From contig JAHDVF020000734.1 of assembly GCA_022606425.2 (NCBI GenBank), positions 1,488,001-1,552,000 on the forward strand: DNA of 64,000 bases, read 5' to 3'. Below the pieces are notes generated by a model that did no database searches, had not been told where the DNA came from, and worked only from the letters and a program-made list of their open reading frames with translations. A program made the translations under genes and the position numbers. This document shows, in pieces, positions 35,413 through 46,751 of this stretch; positions within the stretch are counted from its first letter, which is position 1; each line of letters begins with the position of its first letter. This DNA is from Lepidostoma basale. Lineage: Eukaryota > Arthropoda > Insecta > Trichoptera > Lepidostomatidae.

Positions 35413-35807
35413 TTCTAATAAATTCTTTCCTTTTTTATCTATCATAGGAAATATTGTATCTTAAAGCATCATCTATGTAGTTACGTAGTGCCTCGGTTTT
35501 CGATTTTTTATTTGTACGAAGGTTCCTTAGATTTAATTTTCCAGTACAACCTAATAACACTGGATTCACAATAGTCCACGAGCCGGCCCTCCAGTGACCT
35601 CCCGCGGCACTCCTCGCGGCCGAGGTCTGGAGGCCAGTCACACTGCGGGAATACACCAACCGCAATAACTGACCGACTCCTATAAAAACCTTATTTTCTT
35701 TATATTTACAACGATAACGATATATTTTATGTAAGGACGCGAAGCATGGAACTGGCAAAAGAAGGATGAAAGTAGCATAAATGCAATAGAAATTAGATCT
35801 CTTAGAC

Positions 35808-36111
35808 CCTAGGTTCTCAAAGTGGGCGATAACGCCCCCTTGTGGGCGTTTGAGACTTTCAGGGGGCAGTAGAAGACCCAGAAAAAATAGAGAGCTAAAA
35901 AGCCAAAAAAAAAACATGCTAATCATTTATTCATTTTCTTCACTCGGTATTCTACCATATATCGTTTTCAGATACATAAAAGATTTAATAATATTTTTAA
36001 ATTCAACTTTGTGTTTCTAAATATTTGGAATAACTTTTATGGGAGGGGGGCGTTGAACGTTTATTTTTCTTGTAAAGGGGGCGGTGGGCCAGAAAAGATT
36101 GGAAACCTATG
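35808..36111. mobile_element. hAT-type MITE, 304 bp, with 8-bp TSD
   Basis: The ends CCTAGGTTCTCAAAG and (reverse strand) CATAGGTTTCCAATC are imperfect terminal inverted repeats. TCTTAGAC is duplicated at 35800-35807 and 36112-36119. Removing the element and one duplicate restores LINE-T sequence (compare 34998-35015). Eight-base duplications and these ends are typical of hAT transposons. It has no transposase. Confidence 0.85.
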
Positions 36112-36167
36112 TCTTAGACGAATTTTGACTCTGACTGAAAAAAGATGGTTTGGACTCGTAAAAAAAA

Positions 36168-36627
36168 TATGATAACATTTAAACGCCATTTTTGTTATGT
36201 AATCACCTCAAGGGCGCATTTAGACGTGTTTTAAATCTAAATATCTCAATATGAACGCTGCATCTGATATTCGCGATTTGTAAGAAATTATAATAGAACA
36301 GAATATACAAGTTTTAAATTGGGTATGAAATATGAAATAGATGTTTTTTTAGGTTAGATCTGAAATCTGTCGGATCGTTTATGCATCTAAGGTATGAAGG
36401 GAGATTTTTCCAAGGGCCGGGCACTGCAAGGCTCGATCCCCAAAAATTGTACTAGGCCAACGCTTCGGCTCAAATAATCTTCCTATTGAAGAGCAGTTCC
36501 TCGAGCGAAGTGTGGATTTTCTTGGACCTAAGGTATCCGTTATAAAGAGATCGGATATATAACTTGGTGCCAAAGAGTTTACACTAGATTCTTTCTGGAC
36601 TTTTAAGCCATTGGAGTTCTTTGAGAG
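36168..36627 (-). mobile_element. CR1-like LINE 3' fragment inside LINE-T
   Basis: The minus strand reads MAPSYISDLFITDTLGPRKS and FGDRAL, the CR1-like C-terminus also seen at 19295-19744, with a tail carrying CACCTCAAGGGCGC. It has several frame breaks. Confidence 0.75.
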
Positions 36628-37019
36628 TCACAAACGCTAACGATGTATACGGAACTAGAAATAGAGGAAGAACGGGGAAAACGTGGCACGACCAAATAAA
36701 TCAAATTGAAGAGTCGGAGAAATCGAAAAGTAGGTATGTCAAGAGAGCAGAGTGTGGCAGTCATTTCTTTCTGGCTACCCCTGAGAGAGACGGGGTGATG
36801 GTCAGTTAGTTTGTTTATAACGGTATATTAATATACACTTATAAATTGAAAAAATAAAAACTTAATTTTTATGAAATAAAACACTGTTTTTCCAATTTTT
36901 TGTTTATTTTATACGGCATGTTTTATTTAATCCTATTGAGGTTTTTTAATGTCATGTCCCTGTTACTTTGTCTAATCTTCACTAGCCCATATCACATAAT
37001 ATGTATTTAGATTCTTGTA

Positions 37020-37140
37020 TTTTGTTTAAAATATTTTTGATTATTTTATATCGTTTTCCCGATGATGAAGGCGTAGAACTTTCGAAACATGTCGAGGAAA
37101 ATAAACTCAAAGGTGGAAAAAAACAGTGTTTTAAACCATA
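37020..37140 (+). mobile_element. Repeat with near-intact hammerhead motif
   Basis: The motif occupies 37054-37098: CCGATGA (one change from CUGAUGA), stem II GAAGG/CTTTC, GAAA, ACATGT, C, and a stem I of five pairs (TTTTC/GAGGA). It lies just before 'aaaataaactcaaaggtgga', which is shared with the repeat at 23262-23425. Confidence 0.65.
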
Positions 37141-37384
37141 AAAATGATCGTGATTATGGAATTCCACAGTGTTAACGCTTTAAGTTTATCAAAAATGGAA
37201 CATATTGTCTATGTTGTTAATTATCTGCTTGAAAGATTTACAGTTAATTAAAACCGTTAATAATTACTATAAAGTTGATGAACTTCAAAATAATTTAGAA
37301 GTTTGATTCTTATTTATAAAAATATGTAGATAATCAAATGATTTTACTGAAATCTCTTGATGGAAGTTCATTTTAAATAATAAT

Positions 37385-38040
37385 TAAATAAAACGATGTT
37401 TTTTAACTACTTCCACTTTTGTCTTTATTTAGACAGCGACCGGTTTCGCCAGGCTCGCTGGCATCGACAGACTGGTAACACTATTGTAAACTTAGTCCTT
37501 TATATACATACAGATCAGGGGTGGTAAACATGATTCTATACAAAAATAATCTTCAAATATTTATGTAAAATTTTCTGAATTTAACTATTGGTATTACAGG
37601 TATTCTTGGAGGTTCGTGTTTAATACAATGGGTTTTAATTTTTATTATCTCTTACATATTCATATATAATTTTTGAAAAAATGGTAATTTTGTTTAAATT
37701 TTTAGAATTTAAAAATTTACAAAAATTTAAACAAAATTACCATTTTTTCAAAAATTATATATGAATATGTAAGAGATAATAAAAATTAAAACCCATTGTA
37801 TTAAACACGAACCTCCAAGAATACCTGTAATACCAATAGTTAAATTCAGAAAAATTTTACATAAATATTTGAAGATTATTTTTGTATAGAATCATGTTCA
37901 CTACCCCTGATCTGTATGTATATAAAGGACTAAGTTTACAATAGTGTTACCAGTCTGTCGATGCCAGCGAGCCTGGCGAAACCGGTCGCTGTCTAAATAA
38001 AGACAAAAATGGAAGTAGTTAAAAAACATCGTTTTATTTA
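37385..38040. mobile_element. 656-bp near-perfect palindrome with hammerhead-like motif in each arm
   Basis: Arms 37385-37710 and 37715-38040 are inverted copies with only a handful of differences (for example GGGTGGTAA versus the equivalent of GGGTAGTGA). Each arm has a hammerhead-like motif: 37434-37474 (-) and 37951-37991 (+), with CTGTCGA, stem II GCCAG/CTGGC, GAAA, ACCGGT, C and a four-pair stem I. The near identity implies recent origin or arm-to-arm conversion. It has no ORF. Confidence 0.85.
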
Positions 38041-38454
38041 AAAATATGTAGTGTAACAACTGTTTTTATAAACAGGCAAAGAACGACATTAAATTTATCC
38101 AGAAACTGAATAATACTTTCAATGACCATTATGTGTTTGTAAATAAACCATCATTATTGTAAATAGACGCATTGCTTATCTATTCCTTGGGATGTTGCCC
38201 TTTCAAGGATATTCGTGATAAATAATTATTTACTCGCACTATTTGAAAATATATCACATATTTACAAAGTAAATGTATACGATTACATATTCAAAGAAGT
38301 TGGCGATCTAAAATTAATTACTGCCCTCTATAAACATGGTAACCATATAAACAAGTCAATATTTTAATATGATAATGACGATTGATTTGTATCGTACGAT
38401 GAACTGTAATAACAGACGTGAACTTTATTATTTGGATATTTAATATTAGAAAGA

Positions 38455-38645
38455 TTCCTCTGAAAAAAAATCGTGTTTGAATAACTTTTTGGAAACATAG
38501 TACTTTCACAACACTTTTTTGCACTTTTCACAAACATGTTTCGGGACAAAAACTGTGTCTCCCGAAACATATTTGTGAAAAGTGCAAAAATTGTTGTGAT
38601 AATACAATGTTTCCAAAAAGTTATTCAAATGTGAATCCAGAACTC
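38455..38645. mobile_element. Foldback repeat with GAAACATGTT motifs
   Basis: Arms about 38470-38548 and 38560-38640 are inverted (TTTGAATAACTTTTTGGAAAC ends share their complement). CCCGAAACAT(G/A)T faces the centre from both sides, but no CUGANGA core is left. Confidence 0.65.
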
Positions 38646-38694
38646 AATGTGATGGCGAATATACATTCACCAACCTTCTCTTAGTAGTAACTAA

Positions 38695-38815
38695 GTACTT
38701 TTTCTTCTCAGCGCTACATGTGGGAATTGGCCTCTTCCACAACAGTCTTCCACTGGCTCCTGACCCTGGCCATCTCTGTCCACTCTCCAGATACTACCCA
38801 AGTACTACTATATAA
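38695..38815 (-). mobile_element. Decayed non-LTR fragment (tentative)
   Basis: GC-richer segment with 'ggcctcttccacaacagtct', phrased like transposon coding sequence but too short to place. Confidence 0.25.
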
Positions 38816-39850
38816 AAAATGAAAAAAATATTAAAACATTTAGTAATTAGATAGTCCATTGTTTAGCCCGAAACACAATGATACTTCAACATTATTAAAT
38901 GTTTAAATTTGAGACGCTGTTGAATATTGCCAACATATTTTGGCAAAACAACTGTCAGGGCAAACTCATATAAATAAATTGTGATAGAATTGAAACATTT
39001 AGTAATTTAGTTATCTTTTGATCATTAGTTGATTTTATATTTTAATGTGTAATTCGTAGAATATGATTCAGAAAATTCCATGAACAATCTTAGTTATTAA
39101 ACGGCGATTTTTCATGGATATATTGATAAACTCTAGCTGTTGGAGTTACTATTAACGTTGTATGCAATTTCCACCGTGTGAAAATATAAGGATTTTAATA
39201 AGAGTTAATTTTGAACTTCCAATGCGAGCAATACTAATAAATATGGAGTGACCATCAGAGAGGGTCGTTAGAGATGGCTCGTCCTCATTATCTGTAAACC
39301 TTGTTCCCGAGCGTTATCTTCTGCTCAGTACAGGTTCCCCTGTACTCTGAATATACATATGTACACAGTGCTACGTACACACATACTGTAGGGCTTAGTG
39401 CGCATAACTAGTGACCAAGATGATAACATATCACACGGTGGTTATAAAATATTGATACGGTTTAAATCCTAGCCAGGACACGAATTACGTGGAAAACCTG
39501 GAGAACACTGAATCAGTAAATGTGACGAAAGGTTGGTAGATTCTAGGACAACTTAATAAGACGGGATATTTTTCAGGGCTGCACACAATGGAGTGCCCTT
39601 GCTGCCCTGTGACATGAACGGAGGAATATCTGGTTCGGGCATCTGGCATGCGGTCCAACTGGCAGTTCTGGGCCGACGTTATTTGACCAAATTACCTTTA
39701 TCACGACGAAGAAAGAATCTTAGACTATTCAAACATGGTTTATAATAAGCGATTATCTCCGTTTTTTTAAATCAAATTCTAACCAAACTCCATCATAAAT
39801 AAATTTTTATATAATTCAAAGCCAACATTCAAAGCATAAAAATCTAAAAC
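38816..39850. other. Intergenic, no gene seen
   Basis: AT-rich with a GC-richer patch at 39240-39400. No confident feature. Confidence 0.35.
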
Positions 39851-40121
39851 ACATATCGCACCGTGAGTGTAAAACCGAATTAAGTGCAAATATACATTTT
39901 GGAGATATGGGAGTTTAAAGGTTTCATATTGCTTGGAAAAACTGTTTTTTTTTTAAATAAACCAATGATTTTCGTTTTATTTTAATATACCTATAAACCG
40001 AAAATCATTGGTTTATTTAAAAAAAAATAGTTTTTCCAAGCAATATGAAACCTTTAAACTCCCATATCTCCAAAATTTATATTTGCACTTAATTCGGTTT
40101 TACACTCACGGTGCGATATGT
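39851..40121. mobile_element. Foldback element, ~130-bp arms
   Basis: Arms 39851-39980 and 39992-40121 are nearly identical inverted copies beginning ACATATCGCACCGTGAGTG. It abuts the hammerhead-bearing segment at 40130-40260. Confidence 0.8.
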
Positions 40122-40129
40122 AATAATGA

Positions 40130-40260
40130 AAAAAAATATTTTTGAAGATACATTTAGTTTTATTTCACATGCTATTTTAGTTTCGACCGGTTTCGCAGCC
40201 TACTACCATCTTCAGAAAATTCTGGTCTGACCAGAAGTTGGTAACGAGGTGCGTGGAATG
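40130..40260 (-). mobile_element. Repeat with complete hammerhead core
   Basis: On the minus strand (40181-40219): stem I TTTT, CTGAAGA (perfect CUGANGA), a stem II that still forms GTAG/CTGC, GAAA, ACCGGT, C and GAAA closing stem I. It is the best-preserved core in the window. Confidence 0.7.
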
Positions 40261-41305
40261 AAACTGAATTCATGGGATATTATAAAGTTATTTTTATTAA
40301 TTAAAATGAACAACATAAATAATTTGAATCAACATCACTTTTTCTCAATTAGTCTGTCATTTTTGATGGCGGGAGAATCGATTAATATCTGTTATTGAAT
40401 TAATAATATTTTGTTCGAGAATATTTTAACTATCGAAACAAATAGGGACAGGTAAAAATTATTGGAAGTAAATGGTTAGTATTTGTAATTAATAATGCAT
40501 CAAACAAATTAATTTCTCTGATTACAACTTTCGACTATATTAAACAATCGAGGACACCAAGTTTTTGAAGCAAGAACATAAAGTTAACGCAAATGTTATC
40601 TCTATGTAAATATTGAACCCTATCAGGTATTTAATGTTTAAAAAAAACAAACACAATTTTGATTGTAATATTTTATATTTGATTAAGTATGTTTGTGGGT
40701 ATTGCCCTTGCTTTATATCTGTACAAAGTAGAGGGTCGCTGCGAGTCTACGTATCAGCGTGGCACTCGCAACTCGCGGACCCGTGGAGGACTGACCTTCT
40801 CGCTATCTGGGTAATGGAGTGCTCTGTCAATATCGCGAATCCTCACTTCTCTTCCTGGTTAAATATGCGGCGTCCTCAGTGACGCAAACACATGATAATA
40901 ACGCGGCCTTATCTCCATCTTGATGGTTGAGGAATGAAATATTATATTATACTCGATGGTTCAGTACAGCCGAAATCCTGTAATCAGAGAAATTAATTTG
41001 TCTAGCCTAACTGCCTTAATTCGTTGTAGTTTTACTGAGCAAGTATATGTTCTATTAATTTATTTACATTATGTCTATGAAAATGAGCTAGCAAAAATAC
41101 AGATAACAAGTATCTATAATTACTCATATATTTATATATTTTGTTTTCATTATTTAAAAATCTTAATGTAAATCGAATAGTGCCTGGCCACTGACCATTC
41201 GCATATTTTTTATTCACGCGAAGATTTATTTGGCCCACGAAAATGTGCATAATATTTGAATATTAATTATACATATTTTCAAAACGAGATTTTATTGTAA
41301 TTGTA
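40261..41305. other. Intergenic with GC-rich islet
   Basis: AT-rich except an islet at 40725-40900. No gene. Confidence 0.4.
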
Positions 41306-41310
41306 ATATA

Positions 41311-41665
41311 GACAACAACAACAACAACAAACCATCACGCCGTTTCCCCGCAGGGGTAGGCAGAGAGAATGGACCGCCACACTACTCTATCCTGACATTC
41401 ATATTTTCAGCGAGTCATACACGCACGTCGATTCTTCCGGCTTCTGACATGACCAACCTTTAAAATTTGATAAATTTGGTCATGCCATGTTTTTCTCGGT
41501 CTACCTCGTTTCTGTATTCCATTAACATTATTAACGTATACTTTTTTAACCATTCTTTCTTCACCCATGCGCTCCATATGTCCGAACCAACACAGCGATC
41601 CTTTCATAATTTTGTTCATAACACCTTCTTTCGCTCAAATCTTTCTAATATCAGCATTTGAGATT
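41311..41665 (-). mobile_element. LINE-T copy with (CAA)n tail
   Basis: The minus strand reads MNKIMKGSLCWFGHMERMGE and KRGRPRKTWHDQIYQILK. The tail is (TTG)n on the element strand rather than TTAG. Confidence 0.75.
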
Positions 41666-41782
41666 CTGTCGTAAAAAAATATATTAGAACTTCTCTAAAC
41701 CACTTCCTGTATTATTTATATTTCCTATTTAGATTAGAAGATATTTATAACATGCAATAATATCAGTTACTCATTAACGTTC

Positions 41783-41892
41783 AATCATTCGTGCAAGTGT
41801 AAATATTTAATTACAGTGTAGGTGCTGTGAAAAATAACAAAAAATCTTATTGAGATTAGTATAATATATTGCACAAGTCTACCGTATTATAG
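41783..41892. repeat. 110-bp dispersed repeat, copy 1
   Basis: From 'aacgttcaatcattcgt' to 'gcacaagtctaccgtatt' this is about 95% identical to 46250-46362. It is an unassigned element. Confidence 0.7.
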
Positions 41893-42109
41893 AGACCTGC
41901 TATCGTTCTGTATCTCAAGTGCCCCGCAAATTATATCAATATTCACAATATACCACCTTGAGTTTCGGAAGCTCCTCCGTTTCTTGGTCAGTGAGACAAT
42001 CCATATTTATCAGTTTTAATACCAATGCCGAGCACAGAGGCTATTCCTTGTAAATATTCGTTTAATCTAACCTTAAGGTTTTAAATAAAATAAAAATTAT
42101 TTTGCTCAT

Positions 42110-42190
42110 TCATCGTATCAATGGCAAGATAATATTATAGGGATGGCCCTAAAAATGACAATATGTCTTATCTATCTTGCCATTGTGGTA
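42110..42190. repeat. Short inverted repeat
   Basis: CAATGGCAAGATA (42119-42131) pairs with TATCTTGCCATTG about 40 bases on. Possible tiny MITE. Confidence 0.4.
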
Positions 42191-42423
42191 GATGGTTCAG
42201 CCGACTTTGTACCACTGCACGTGGAGACACTCTCCAGGTGAAGACAACGACTCCCTTGCCCTCAAGCTTATAATCGGCAATAGATATACGATGTCTTCGA
42301 CGGCGACGCTTTCAAAACTGATTATAAAATATTTTTGGTTGCGTGCAAATGGAATAGTCTTTTGTTACAAATTGTTTTTTCATCAGAATAAATTAACCAC
42401 TCTGTATATTAAAATAAAATAAT

Positions 42424-42755
42424 ACTAACTATCTAACTAACTAACAATCCCGCCATTTCTCCGGAGGGGTAGGCAGAGAGGATAGATCGCCACAATGCTC
42501 TGTCCTGGCATACCTCTCGGGCTCTTCTACATTCATACATCGTACCATTCACGCACGTCGATTATTCCGACTTCGAATGTGACCGCCTTTTAGTAATTGA
42601 TTAATTTGGTCATGCCATGTTTTCCTCGGTCGTCCTCGGCTTCTTTTTCCACTCACGCTGCTTGTGTACAACTTTTTGACCATTCTACTCTCATCCATTC
42701 GTTCCATATGTCCGAACCATATCAGGGATCCTTTTTTAATTTTATCCATGATGCA
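42424..42755 (-). mobile_element. LINE-T variant copy
   Basis: The minus strand reads MDKIKKGSLIWFGHMERMDE and RSRGRPRKTWHDQINQLLKG. The subfamily matches 45024-45665 (SSVSGKRSRGRP). Confidence 0.75.
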
Positions 42756-43059
42756 GTCATAAAATAATTTTTATTATATTAACCACGGAATTATAATTAG
42801 GCCAATTAATTTTGCTTGAATCCAAGCTTCATCAGGGCAATATAAAAAAACTAAATAAAAATACAGATTTACATGAATAAAAATACTATGGTGTTTGTTG
42901 GACATTTTAGCAGCTAATTGAAATTATTACTTTTACAAACGCTCTTCAAAACAGTCGCTTAAGATAATACTTATTTTAAATAAATTGAATGGATATAATG
43001 GATATAACATATTTAGTTTCTTGATATACTCGTATATATATTTTTTTTCTTTCTTGTAT

Positions 43060-43292
43060 GCAACAGGTCGCTTAAACCCAATTACTGTATACACATTATT
43101 TTTAGCTATTATATTGATGATCCACATGACATGTGATAGGTAGCCAATCTATCGCCATTTTATTGTCACGTGAATTTTACACCAGACCAAAGACAATGTG
43201 ACAATCACACTGCCATCGCCGGGAATCGAACCCGGGACCTTCGGTATGGAAGTCAGAGCTTCTAACCACTCTGCCACGAAGGTCGTCGGTGT
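43060..43292 (-). mobile_element. SINE-A copy, variant 3' end
   Basis: Intact head with B box (GGAATCGAACCC on +) at about 43218-43232, and the 'ggtcgcttaaacccaatta' 3' variant. Confidence 0.85.
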
Positions 43293-44500
43293 GGTGATAA
43301 ACACAATGTTTTGATGGCTTCAGAAAATAATTGAAGGGAGCAATTGTCAAATTTTTAGTGTCCGTAATTTTCGTTTGTAAGATTTGATTTCAATAAATTA
43401 CAGGTCATCTAAAAATGTATCGATCATTGTGGATAACATTTCTCATGATAAGTCACGAGGAGTGAGCCTAATATATATAAAAACATCCGAGCATGTACTC
43501 GGCCGCTTATCTCCGGCTGACCGCAGACCGGCATAGTGGTATTGGTCAATGCGAGCCCTAGGACGAAACGAGGTTACGGGGCATACGATTTATTAACTTT
43601 GTCGTAAAATTCAAGAACATCAAATAATAGTTATTGTTAAAAGACAACATTGAACCGTAATCGAGTGATAACGGATGACATTGGTGGTCATCTGTTGTGT
43701 CTCTGGCCGCCATGAGCGCGGTGGGCGCGGGATAATGGGAGCGCGGGAACGATCTCTATTCGATTGTTATTTTTATTGTGTCAAGGAAAATGGTGGTACA
43801 AAAAATCTTGAGAATAAATTATGTGACAATCGAGGAAAACGCTATATTTTTACTATCGCAAAATGATTTGTGAAGACGTTTACCACTGTGTGCGATATAA
43901 ATCCAATTATTGCTTGTACGACGCGCCGTGATTGTGGCATTAAAGTGGAAAATACTTTTTTACCCGAGGTGTTACAATCTATAATAATATTTAAGGTGAA
44001 GACATCTACATATGAATATTTGTAAAGCATGAACGCGATACATTATTCCGTTTTAGAAATTGATGTTTTTTCCGAATTTTTCAATTTGAATTCTTTGGAA
44101 ATTCGATATTACAAAAATATACATAATATACGAGTATTATCAGATATTGACATTTAAAAATAATAAGAGATTGATCCTTGAAGATTTATCCCCCGAGTTC
44201 TTTCGGTTATTGTTTTAGTTATTAAATGTTGCATTAAATTATTTAATAATAAATAATTGTCTAAAATTTAGAAAGACACATAAACTAAGATTGATTTGCG
44301 ACATTATTTATTTCCTTAGTGTTAAATACCTTCATAAGAATCGGGTGGCGATTTAGAGGACAGGACGATTTGCTCTGGCCATCTAGTAGTACATAAAAAT
44401 CTAAAACATAATCTTAAATTAAAAGAATTTACATGTAATATCTACCTTCTTCATAGTTCTTTCCTGGTGTCCTAGAACTGCGATCCCAAGCCTAGCTTCT
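43293..44500. other. Intergenic with GC-rich islet
   Basis: GC-richer patches at 43490-43580 and 43690-43750; a degenerate SINE-C-like start may lie at 44342. No gene. Confidence 0.35.
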
Positions 44501-44504
44501 ATGG

Positions 44505-44645
44505 AAGGATGAAATTTAAGGGACCGCCGCGCCGGTACGATATAAATGCGTATTACCCAGGATCGACAGACATGGAAGTAGATAGAGGAGGCCTACGTCC
44601 AGAAGTGGACGGATACAGGCTGATGATGAATATCTTACACCTATC
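44505..44645 (+). mobile_element. LINE 3'-end fragment
   Basis: 'ggaggcctacgtccagaagt' followed by a 'gctgatgatgaa' end is the same LINE type as at 2880-2992 in the E75 intron. Confidence 0.5.
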
Positions 44646-44674
44646 TAATATTTTGTCTCACTGTCATTAGTCTG

Positions 44675-44810
44675 GTGAAGAATTAATGTGACAATACAAT
44701 GGCGATAGATTAGCTACCTATCAAATGTCACGAGAATCAATATAATAGCAAAAAAAATATGTATACAGTAATTGGGATCAAACGACCTTTTGTTTAGTAT
44801 ATAAAAAATA
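44675..44810 (+). mobile_element. SINE-A 3' part
   Basis: From 'gaattaatgtgacaataca' to 'gggatcaaacgacctttt'. The tRNA head is missing (5' truncation). Confidence 0.7.
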
Positions 44811-44831
44811 TTATTATAATAATCTTATTAT

Positions 44832-45020
44832 AATCGGGTGGTGGTCTAGGGGATAGAACGCTTGGCTCCTGATCCAGGGGACTTGGGTTCAAGCCTGGAC
44901 ATGACCAGATTCCTTCTTCATAATAATGAGCTATTTTCTGCTCACATTAAAGATTGTAATAATAAATTCTAATATCATTGACTTAAATCCTTGGTATTAG
45001 TCTTTAAAAAAAAAAAAAAA
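44832..45020 (+). mobile_element. SINE-C, tRNA-derived
   Basis: Head with A-box-like TGGTCTAGGGG (44842-44852) and B box GGTTCAAGCC (44886-44895), ending in poly(A) at 45005-45020. The copy at 61436-61620 is about 95% identical. Confidence 0.75.
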
Positions 45021-45023
45021 CAG

Positions 45024-45665
45024 TGACAGTAAAAGTCAAACAAGAGACGGAAAAATCGAGAAAGACATCGAAAGAAGGTTTGGTGCTGAAAATAAAATAA
45101 ATAAAGCACTCAAAGTCATTACTGCAAATAGAAATATATCCACAGAAGCAAAGATGACAGTACACAATGGAGTTCTAGTGCCAACCCTCATGTATGGTGA
45201 AGTGAAGCTTGGAGCTGGCAAAAGAAGGATGAAAGCAGGATAAAAGCCGTAGAAATGAAATCACTAAGAAGGATGTGCGGGTAAATGTTGTTTGATAGAA
45301 GACCGAACGATGAAATAAGAAAAAAATGTAAGGCAGATGACTGCATCATGAATAAAATTAAAAAAGGATCCTGAGATGGTTTGGATATATAGAACGAATG
45401 GATGAGAGAAGAATGGTTAAAAAGTTGTACACAAGCAGCGTGAGTGGAAAAAGAAGCCGAGGACGACCGAGGAAAACATGGCATGACCAAATTAATCAAT
45501 TACTAAAAGGCCGGTCACATTCGAAGTCGGAATAATCGACGTGCGTGCATGGTACGATGTATGAATGTAGAGGAAGCCCGAGAGGTATGCCAGGACAGAG
45601 CATTGTGGCGATCCATCCTATCTGCCTGCCCCTCCGGGGAAATGGCGTGATGGTTAGTTAGTTAG
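45024..45665 (+). mobile_element. LINE-T variant copy
   Basis: Frames with breaks read KIEKDIERRFGAENKINKAL, VLVPTLMYG, RGRPRKTWHDQINQLLKG and an end at 'gaaatggcgtgatgg' plus TTAG units. Confidence 0.8.
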
Positions 45666-45689
45666 TAAAAAGTCATGGAAATACTTATG

Positions 45690-45970
45690 TTATTATATTA
45701 TTATTATTATTATTATCATTATTATTTTGTTGAATCGCTCTTTACATCATGACAGCATGAGCTAAATCGATGTAAAGGGTATTATTAAAGCTTTCATAGT
45801 GATTCTCGTGACATGTGATAGGTAGCTAATCTATCGCCATTTTTTGTCACGCGAATTCTACACCAGACCAAAGACAGTGTGACAATCACACTGCCCTCGC
45901 CGGGATTCGAACCCGGAACCTTCGGGGTGGCAGTCAATGCACTTACCACTCGGCCGCGAAGGTCGTCAAT
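45690..45970 (-). mobile_element. SINE-A, full-length copy
   Basis: Same structure as 24068-24328 in reverse, with an (ATT)n tail at 45695-45728 and intact B box (GGGATTCGAACCC on +) at about 45902-45914. Confidence 0.85.
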
Positions 45971-46002
45971 TATATCAATTATATCAAGTTATATCAATTA
46001 AC

Positions 46003-46205
46003 TAACTAACTAACTAACCATCACGCCGTCTCCCCGAAAGGGTAGGCAGAAAGAATGGACTGTCACACTTTTACTGATGCGGCACTCCATCCTTCTCTTT
46101 TCGCTCCGCGGGAGACGCGGTGTGATGGGTTGCGAACCTCATCGCCACCAATAGGCATCTCCCGCGCACACTTCGATCGTCCGACACCCACAAAATAAAA
46201 TTCAA
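46003..46205 (-). mobile_element. SINE-B copy
   Basis: Four TTAG tail units, the LINE-T-like end, and the body with 'cgaacctcatcgccacca' (46131-46148). Confidence 0.7.
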
Positions 46206-46249
46206 TAAATCAATTAAATTTAAAATATATCAATTAAATTTAAAAAATA

Positions 46250-46362
46250 ACGTTCAATCATTCGTACAAATGTAAATATTTAATTACAGTCTAGGTGCTG
46301 TGAAAAATAACAAAAAATCTTATCGATATTAGTATAATATATTGCACAAGTCTACCGTATTC
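46250..46362. repeat. 110-bp dispersed repeat, copy 2
   Basis: Pairs with 41783-41892. Confidence 0.7.
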
Positions 46363-46610
46363 GAAATACCGGCCGGCCGGAGGTCATTTTCCAGGATTTT
46401 AAATATGAAATGTATCATCTGAACTTCTGTAGGTGAGAGATTGCTGAAAGCCCTTTTAAGGTTCAATGACACGCTCTCATTTTGTTGATCCATCTTGCAC
46501 ACGCAGACTCTTAACTGGTGTCGGCAGGTGTCCCGAGATGGCATCTGCCCAGCCCCCGGCCAGCTGTGGAGGCTGACCCGAATCAACTCTTTCGGACCCG
46601 GTCAAAGTTT
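46363..46610 (-). other. Unassigned GC-richer segment with short ORF
   Basis: An 85-codon minus-strand ORF (46329-46586) overlaps the repeat above and ends in it. I do not recognise it. It may be old transposon coding sequence. Confidence 0.25.
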
Positions 46611-46751
46611 AGTCAAATTCGTTTACATATTGTATAACTTTGATATAATAATCCAATGAAAAGAAAACAAATAAGACTTTTTTTCCAAATAGTTTTGTTG
46701 TAGGTACATTTGGAAGATACTATAATATTTTCGAACCTTATCAACAAAAAT

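Larger units (their letters stand above)
35735..36812 (+). mobile_element. LINE-T copy carrying two later insertions
   Basis: LINE-T sequence at 35735-35807 continues at 36120-36165 ('gaattttgac', 'agatggtttgga') and again from about 36628 (RNRGRTGKTWHDQINQI) to the tail at 36812. The gaps hold an hAT-type MITE and a CR1-like fragment. Confidence 0.75.

Noticed and set aside
46329..46586. 85-codon minus-strand ORF as a host gene
   Set aside because: It runs into a dispersed repeat at its end and has no known domain.
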